A stretch of DNA of 64,000 nucleotides from Sialis fuliginosa. Lineage: Eukaryota; Arthropoda; Insecta; Megaloptera; Sialidae. The stretch is taken from the NCBI GenBank assembly GCA_961205875.1, contig OY540819.1:2296501-2360500 (forward strand), read 5' to 3'. The position numbers and the translations under genes were made by a program. Below, piece by piece: positions 58,017-64,000 of this stretch; the first letter of the stretch is position 1, and every line of letters begins with the position of its first letter. The notes below the pieces were generated by a model, which was given only the letters and a program-made list of their open reading frames with translations, was not told the DNA's origin and did no database searches.

Positions 58017-58290
58017 AACTTCAAATTGAGACTAATCAATTTCAAATTGGGAATAATCAAAATCAAATTGGGAATAATCAATTTCATATTGGGAATAATC
58101 AATTTCAAATTGAGACTAAACAATTTCAAATTGGGAATAATCAATTTCAAAGTGAAGTTGATTGTTCTCAATTTGAAAATGTTTAGTCTCAATTTGAAAT
58201 TGATTATTCCGAATATGAAATTGTTTAGTCTCAATTTGAAATTGATTATTCCCAATTTGAAATTGATTAGTTTCAATTTGAAGTTGAAAA
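58017..58290. repeat. 21-bp minisatellite arranged head-to-head
   Basis: About six units of AATCAATTTCAAATTGGGAAT with small changes run rightward to ~58150, then about six units run in the opposite direction. Since 21 is a multiple of three and the unit has no stop in one frame, ~95-codon open frames that encode a heptad (NFKLGII-like) exist on both strands. These are by-products of the repeat. Confidence 0.85.
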
Positions 58291-58397
58291 GGTATAGTTT
58301 CGTTAAATATTAATGAAATTTTATTTTTACAATTTGCTTTGAAAGTAGAAATAACGAAATTTCTAATGATGTATGATTTATTTGAGATTTGGATAAT

Positions 58398-59550
58398 TTA
58401 AAGTGTCATACGCGACATATCAAAAATTCAAAACTTCAATTAGGGATAATTCAAAAATTTTAAATGGAATGGTATATCAATTAGTACTTTATCTTAAAAA
58501 ATATATTTAAATTAACAACTTTTGTTAAGAAAATTATAAATTTTATATAAAAAAAAAAAATATACATTAGGGTGATTCATTTCCGCAAAGTTTTTTTATT
58601 TTTGAAGTGTTCAAGCACAGTGTTAATCTACATGTAGAAAAAAAAATTCTCACCAAATTTGAGCTCTTAATTCCGATTTTAAGTATTTACTATTTAAATT
58701 TGAATTTTTCCCATTTAAAATGCATGTAAAAAGTAAATTTTTCTTTCAAAGTTATAATGCTTAGCCGCTTTTTACGATATCGCAAAACGCTTTATCAGGT
58801 CTTGTAGAGGATTCCTTGCTCTTCAAAATTGCTCATGGGTTTTTCGATATTGGTCGTACTAGTTCACCTGCCAGAACTATCAAAGTAAAATTTTTTTAAA
58901 AAGTACCGTTTTTTTCATTTTTCAGAGCGAACCGCTACTAGTAGGGAGAAAAAAAAATACCTATTTTTAAAGGAAATTTTATTCTCTTTAAAAAAAGTCC
59001 TTAGGTTCAAATCGCTCTGACCAATATCTCATGAGTTACAGCCATTTTTATAGCTGGAAGTGTAAAAAAACGATAGTTCTGGCAGGTGAACTAGTACGAC
59101 CAATATCGAAAAACCCATGAGCAATTTTGAAGAGCAAGGAATCCTCTACAAGACCTGATAAAGCGTTTTGCGATATCGTAAAAAGCGGCTAAGCATTATA
59201 ACTTTGAAAGAAAAATTTACTTTTTACATGCATTTTAAATGGGAAAAATTCAAATTTAAATAGTAAGTACTTAAAATCGGAATTAAGAGCTCAAATTTGG
59301 TGAGAATTTTTTTTCTACATGTAGATTAACACTGTGCTTGAGCACTTCAAAAATAAAAAACTTTGCGGAAATGAATCACCCTAATATACATATATAATTT
59401 TAAATTAAAAATTTTCTTAACAAAAGTTGTTAATTTAAATATATTTTTTAAGATAAAGTACTAATTGATATACCATTCCATTTAAAAATTTTGAATTATC
59501 CCTAATTAAAGTTTTGAATTTTTGATATGTCGCGTATGACACTTTAACAC
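58398..59550. repeat. ~490-bp-arm palindrome
   Basis: 58398-58895 is the inverted complement of 59070-59550 around ~175 bases. Inner ends with TTAGGGTGATTCATTTCCGC (58567 and mirrored at 59390) look like the TIR of an element nested in a larger palindrome. Confidence 0.8.
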
Positions 59551-59720
59551 CCGGTATAGTAATAAATTTACATTAAAATTAGGAATTGCAATAGACGTGA
59601 CTAAAAAAAAAAGGTCCTCAGTTTTATATTCTAGCCTGCAGCCCTTAGTAAATTTAATTATTTAAAATTTCTGCTATGCGGCCCAGAAGGTGGAAAAGGT
59701 TGGACATCTATGTTCTAGAA

Positions 59721-59860
59721 TCTTGGAACATGTCTTTTATCTTGCGGGGTGTCCTCAATCCTAGCAGACCAAACTCTGTCATTCTGGGAGTTGTAGAATA
59801 GCTGCAGAACAAATAACTTCTCATCAGAAAATTTAAATTCATCAGTAGCGTGCTAAGCCA
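59721..59860 (-). pseudogene. relic M2, N-terminal-side part
   Basis: The minus strand reads FKFSDEKLFVLQLFYNSQND, then RVWSARIEDTPQDKRHV, which covers the first catalytic Asp (FSDEK) of a mariner-type transposase. Earlier codons are lost at a hAT element boundary near 59870. With 57440-57603 and 56400-56690 it forms one broken gene. Confidence 0.72.
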
Positions 59861-59921
59861 TATTTTTTATTATTATTATTATTTATTATATTATTATTTC
59901 TATATACTTTCATGTAATGAC

Positions 59922-60689
59922 TAGTGATGTAACGAATGTATGATTTTAAACATTCGCGAATGCCAATGCGAATATTAACGGCCGACATTCGCGGATACGA
60001 ATGCGAATGCGAATATTAACTTTTTTTATTATAAATTTTATTTGTATTAATTTGATAAGTTTTTTGTATTTTTTTGTGGGGGGGGGAGCACGATCCATAT
60101 AATCCCTTCTCTATTAAAAAATTATTGCATTATTTATTTAGTTTTAATTTTATAACTTTTACTTTTTTAGGGGTTGGAGCATGATCCATACAATCTCCCC
60201 TTCCCAAACGTATTGTATTATTTAAATTGCTTTGATTTCTAAAAAAAAAACTTTTTTTGGTGGGGTCTGGAGTACTCACTATGACAAACATTTCCCCCAA
60301 AAATAATTCAAATCGGTGCATTTTTACAGTAGTTATCGTGAACGAAAGAAAATTTTACATTCAGAGTAACATTCATGAGTAAATCAACTTTCCTTTACGT
60401 TTTGAAGTTAGTACAATCAGAATTTGCTCTTATCTCGTACACGATTTTTCGACGGTATTACAATACTTCCATTTCTTCAGAACATGGAAGTAAAAATAAA
60501 CGTTGACTGTTCCTAAGTTCTTAAAAATAATTATTGAAGATAATAGATAAAAAAATATTTTTTTTACAATTACAAAAAAAAAGTAATAATCGCAAAAATA
60601 TCCGCACTTTATCTTGCGAATGCGAATGCGAGTGCGTATGTTAAAAAATGTGCGAATATTCGCGAATGCGAATATTCGTTACATCACTA
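59922..60689. mobile_element. nested hAT element, GTAATGAC duplication
   Basis: The ends TAGTGATGTAACGAAT and its complement are flanked by GTAATGAC (59914-59921 and 60690-60697). It inserted only seven bases inside its host element. Subterminal repeats of GCGAATGCGAATATT lie at both ends. Confidence 0.88.
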
Positions 60690-60830
60690 GTAATGACCGA
60701 CCGAAGGTTCGGTTTCGGCCAGTTTTGGCCTAAAATCAGTGTTTCGGCCGTGCCGAAACTGTGTTTTCACGTTTCACCGCGTTCTCGGTTGTACTCGACT
60801 CGATTCGTACGTCCGCTCGAATACTTGGCG

Positions 60831-61214
60831 TTAGAGCTGGGCGCGGGCCGTGAATTTTTCGGGTCACGTTGGGTCACGGCCGTGTAGCTTTATTTTATTA
60901 TTGTTTTGTTTGTAATTTCTTTTACTAGAATGCAGTTTAGAAGAAATAATATGAATATAAAATACACACAATATATTGCACGTAAAAACATAAATTTTCA
61001 TCATTTCAAAATTTAATTTACAACAATTACATTAAATCGGGTCACGCGCGTGACCCGTCGTGCGTGATCGGGCGTGAGTAAAAAAATAGTATTCGTGAGC
61101 GTGCGTGATCGTGAATACTTTTTTTTGTAACCGTGAGTGAGCGGGCGTGACTAAAATTTTTTCTCTCGTGAGCGTGCGTGATCGTGAGCAAAAATTACTC
61201 ACGCGCCCAGCTCT
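60831..61214. mobile_element. nested hAT MITE, ACTTGGCG duplication
   Basis: The ends (TT)AGAGCTGGGCGCG and CGCGCCCAGCTCT are flanked by ACTTGGCG (60823-60830 and 61215-61222). Subterminal regions are rich in GTGAGCGTGCGTGATCG and GGGTCACG words, on the right side especially. Confidence 0.85.
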
Positions 61215-61285
61215 ACTTGGCGTCTTGGCGTGTAACGCATGTATCAGCTAGTCAGCTCCTCAGAACAATAAAATTATTACATTTG

Positions 61286-61364
61286 TTTGGCATATATTCT
61301 AGAAATATCTATAATTTATAGTCTATAAGTTATAAATATTTCTAGAATATATACCAAATAAATT
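61286..61364. other. AT-rich palindrome
   Basis: TTGGCATATATTCTAGAAAT and ATTTCTAGAATATATACCAA pair across a ~35-base centre that is itself partly symmetrical. No function is evident. Confidence 0.6.
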
Positions 61365-61539
61365 TATTAAATTGTGATTTGTAATTGTGAGAATTAGTTT
61401 AGTTTTAAAAATTTGTTTTTTTTTTATGAAAAAGATATTTTTTACATTTTATGATTTATTTAATAATTAACTTATCAATAACTACTTTACGTACTTACAT
61501 TATTGACTTTATTGAGAATGTTTATTATATGTTACACTG

Positions 61540-61945
61540 CAGTGGCGTAGATAACTTTTTGAGATGGGGGGGGGGATATGACATAGTATTTAATCTCATA
61601 TTTTTGGTTCAGGGACCCTCAATACGTGTAATTCCGTTAAAATCTCGAGTTCGATTTTTTTCATGATTACTATACATTATTATACAGTACATTTCATGTA
61701 TGTATAATAAAAAATACAAAAAAACGTTTAAAAAAATTAATTTGCCTTTTTAAAACCGACTAAAAAGCTGAAAATAAAATTCTATTAGACTCTTTTCATA
61801 CTAACTATTGCATTTTTTTAAAGTTGATTTTGTTCATACTATAGAAGAGTTTAAAAAAATGTCTTTGAGTTTTCTCATGAAGTAGACTAATGGGGGGGGG
61901 ATTGATCCCCTTAATCCCCCCCCCCCCTCCCTATCTACGCCACTG
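61540..61945. mobile_element. nested hAT MITE, TTACACTG duplication
   Basis: The ends CAGTGGCGTAGATA and TATCTACGCCACTG are flanked by TTACACTG (61532-61539 and 61946-61953). G/C runs next to both ends. The interior includes an inverted match to 1385-1460. Confidence 0.9.
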
Positions 61946-62486
61946 TTACACTGTATATAGAAAATATATGCCGAATAAATGTGATTCCACTGATTTCTAG
62001 TAATTTTATGTTCCTTGTGCAGAATTAAAGTTTTTTTCTATGAAGAAGATATTTTATATAAGTTTTTTTGTGGTATTAATAAATGATTCATAATAAATTA
62101 TCCTACATATAAATATGTAGTCGCTTTGAGTTTAGTTTTAACAATTTAAGCTATAATGTTAAATTTTTAAGCGGATTTAAATTATTATATATCTATATTA
62201 TTTTTCCTAACCAAAAATGAGCAAAATCATAATTAAAAAACTTTTTTCAATTTTTTTTAAGTTTCGGTTTCGGTTTCGGCCGAAACTGATATTAAAACCA
62301 AAATTCGGTTTCAGTTTCGGCTCGAAAATCGGATTCGGTCGGTCATTACTTTCATGCTCTAAATTTTGTTTAATACAAATTTAAATTGCATAATTGTTTT
62401 ACTAGATAACATAACGGTACTTTTAATTGATTTTTTTTTTGTTAAACAATGGGTTGCTAAAATAATAACGCCAATAACGATACATC

Positions 62487-62722
62487 CAGTGGCGTAGCAA
62501 GCATAATTGGCGCCCGGGGTACGATACCTTTTTGGCGCCCCCGAAAATAATAAAATGAAAAATAATAATAATTTTATAATGAATCTGAATTGAAATTGGC
62601 GTGACTAAAAAAAATAAAAAAGGTCTTCATTTTTTATTTATTTGAAAAGACCGTTTGGCGCCCTTCTGTAAGTGGCGCCCGGGGCATGATAGACCCCCTT
62701 GCCCCCCCTCGCTACGCCACTG
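62487..62722. mobile_element. hAT MITE, GATACATC duplication
   Basis: The ends CAGTGGCGTAGCAAGC and CTCGCTACGCCACTG are flanked by GATACATC (62479-62486 and 62723-62730). The ends resemble those of the 61540 element, but the interior differs (TTGGCGCCC words). Confidence 0.9.
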
Positions 62723-62929
62723 GATACATCGTCGAAAAAGAGTTGTATGCGAATATAATTGTCACGGTGTATATATAACTTTCACCTACACAAAAAGTTA
62801 TAATAAATCACCTTCAGAATCTTCATACGACCCCCCCCCCTCACAGTATATAAATTACCATTAAATAAAAATAATAAAAAATAATTATTTTTATCATTAT
62901 GGTATTTAATTATTTTTGAAGAATAATTA

Positions 62930-63042
62930 TGAAAAATACATATTTAATACATTTCAACAACGCCTGTATGTTTAGAGTTTACATACATACTTATAGATAA
63001 TATATTTATTCAGTATTTAGTACGAAGTAAATTTCAGTCAAA
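62930..63042 (+). promoter_or_regulatory. promoter of the plus-strand secreted-peptide gene
   Basis: TTTCAACAACGCC at about 62948, AGAGTTTA near 62975 and TACGAAGTAAATTTCAGTCA at 63021-63040 repeat the order seen before the vasotab-like gene. TTCAGTCA resembles an arthropod initiator, with a TA-rich TATAGATAATATA ~25-35 bases before it. The exact start site is an inference. Confidence 0.5.
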
Positions 63043-63073
63043 ATGAAACTGATTTATTTGTTATTTGTTCTTG
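63043..63073 (+). CDS. first exon of a vasotab-like paralogue, signal peptide
   Basis: ATG opens MKLIYLLFVL and the exon ends in phase 1 at a GTAAGT donor (63074). Length (31 bases), phase and sequence match exon 1 of the vasotab-like gene at 55892-55862, and the upstream region is also homologous. The gene points away from its paralogue, so the pair is divergent, ~7.1 kb apart. No second exon was recognised before the window ends, and the Kazal part of this gene is therefore assumed, not seen. Confidence 0.6.
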
Positions 63074-63544
63074 GTAAGTACCTACTCCGATTTGGGTAAA
63101 TTGATTTTTGAATTCAAGCAATAACATTCCACGAATGTGTGTAAAGTTAGCAGCCTAAGAATTCTATATTATTTTGAAAAAATAGTTCTTATGAATACGA
63201 ACAGTTTCTTATTAACCATGGCAAACCGATGAAGTTGTTAATTAAAAATTGCATTTCTTAATAGATAATATAATTAATTAAACTATAATTTGTCAAGAGA
63301 AGACGCTTAATTTTGTTTATTATAATATAATATTATAATAATATAATCTGTGCTACACAGAAATTACAAATCTGCAAGACATTTATTATATTAAAACCCA
63401 AGGTATATAAAGACAAGGTAGTCTCAACAATTGACGTCATCTGGGGGATGTATTCAAATGCTATAAATGTATAATAGAATATCAGTTACAAAAATAAACA
63501 ATTTATTTAATATACCAAACGCGAAATAACAATGAAACTAGATT
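63074..63544. other. intron start, AT-rich, nothing further recognised
   Basis: The sequence is presumed first intron of the plus-strand paralogue. No splice-compatible Cys-rich exon was found on the plus strand. Confidence 0.35.
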
Positions 63545-64000
63545 TTCAAATGTCCAATTGTTTGTACCTTTTGGCCCTTTAAGGTACAAACAAAACAATT
63601 TGCGGTACAAACGAGTGGAAAAGACGCTGAATCCAATGCCGTTTACATATTTAAAATATTCCGATAATTAAATAGTCTACGATGTTTTTTTTGTTTTTTC
63701 CTTCGAGTCCTTAGAGTAAAAAAATAACCCTTGGTGGTACAAACGAACACTCAAAAGGTACAAACGATTGCACATGATAAACAATTTATTGAACAATCCA
63801 AATTAGAAATATACCCACTTTGGAACTTTTTGGATGTCCCCCTTATTTTTAATTTTTATTTGTTTAAAACCAATAATATTTGCGGTACAAAACAGATTTT
63901 TAATATCATAATGTTGGTTGCCACCCTTTTTAAAAAAATTTATATCTCTTAGCCCTTTGAGGTACAAACGAAAATTTTTGCGGTACAAACGGGTACAAAC
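63545..64000. repeat. GTACAAAC-motif dispersed repeat
   Basis: GGTACAAAC occurs at about eight sites and inverted near 63563, mostly followed by G or A. The segment matches 26470-26965 through AATCCAAATTAGAAATA, CTTTGGAACTTTTTGGATG and ATCATAATGTTGGTTGC. The right edge is outside the window. Confidence 0.75.

Larger units (their letters stand above)
57674..59562. mobile_element. composite fold-back nested in the hAT element
   Basis: The outer ends TATACCGGGT and ACCCGGTATA are flanked by TA-rich sequence. Inside are an inverted 21-bp minisatellite (58017-58290) and a long palindrome (58398-59550). No transposase is found. Confidence 0.65.
57604..59712. mobile_element. hAT element in relic M2, carrying a fold-back
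   Basis: The left end CAAGCTTGCCCAACCCGCGG and the right end GGTTGGACATCTATG are related inverted sequences, each next to GCGGCCC. The flanks are CTCTAGAA (57596-57603) and TTCTAGAA (59713-59720), an 8-bp TSD with one change. It carries a 1.89-kb fold-back (57674-59562) in its middle; the element's own sequence is ~220 bp. Confidence 0.75.
59915..62348. mobile_element. hAT element containing three other hAT insertions
   Basis: The ends TAATGACCGACCGAAGG and CTTTCGGTCGGTCATTA-like sequence are flanked by CTTTCATG (59907-59914 and 62349-62356). Next to both ends are runs of TTTCGGCCGAAACTG-like sequence. The insertions at 59922, 60831 and 61540 each have their own 8-bp duplication. No transposase frame remains. 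Confidence 0.85.

Noticed and set aside
58026-58313. ~95-codon open frames on both strands with NFKLGII-like heptads
   Set aside because: They arise from a 21-bp minisatellite without stops; codon pattern follows the repeat on both strands and there is no start context or homology.
1-64000. tRNA, rRNA and CRISPR features
   Set aside because: No cloverleaf with conserved A and B boxes, no rRNA-like segment and no regularly spaced direct-repeat array was recognised; the direct repeats present are tandem or transposon-derived.

Overview
This is a eukaryotic, almost certainly insect, genomic window: AT-rich, with GT-AG introns, a small secreted Kazal-type (vasotab-like) gene, a C2H2 zinc-finger gene pair, a short (TTAGG)n tract and many DNA-transposon families with textbook target-site duplications (TSDs). 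The insect order cannot be decided from the sequence. Most of the window is nested mobile DNA; only about four host genes or gene parts can be supported.

Region 1-16 kb: a possible LTR end, mariner-type relics, and a fold-back element with arms of about 1.16 kb (1681-7289) that is interrupted by a 2.74-kb terminal-inverted-repeat (TIR) element. Then come a TTAA-flanked element and a nearly intact Tc1 element whose DD34E transposase has a 117-bp intron and one TGA. A 5,725-bp unit (4532-10256) is repeated in tandem, almost without change, at 10257-15981. A small hAT element closes the block.

Region 16-31 kb: a second fold-back element, then two copies of a segmental duplication (A 18430-22020, B 24670-31065). 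Each carries a two-exon, minus-strand gene for a 14-finger C2H2 protein (484 and 482 residues). The two copies serve as empty sites for each other: copy B was later hit by a Mutator-type MITE (9-bp TSD) and by a TTAA-inserted, Kolobok-like transposon with an almost complete DDE transposase; copy A was hit by a GC-rich hairpin MITE.

Region 31-47 kb: fold-back elements, a 609-bp tandem repeat, Tc1/mariner-like relics, an exact 60-bp palindrome, dispersed insect repeats, and at 41.9-42.1 kb two small exons that read as the end of an SRCR domain joined to the start of a trypsin-like protease domain.

Region 47-64 kb: a minus-strand vasotab-like gene with three small exons (47574-55892). Its 6.7-kb first intron holds a 2.4-kb long-TIR element carrying the C-terminal part of a PIN-like/CXC-domain protein, and a 3.5-kb hAT-like element with a TTAA element nested in it. 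A paralogous first exon with a related promoter lies head-to-head on the plus strand at 63043. Between the two promoters sit a mariner relic broken up by a TAA-flanked element and a hAT element, a fold-back containing an inverted 21-bp minisatellite, and a hAT element that contains three further hAT insertions. The last 0.45 kb belongs to a dispersed family built around a GTACAAAC motif.
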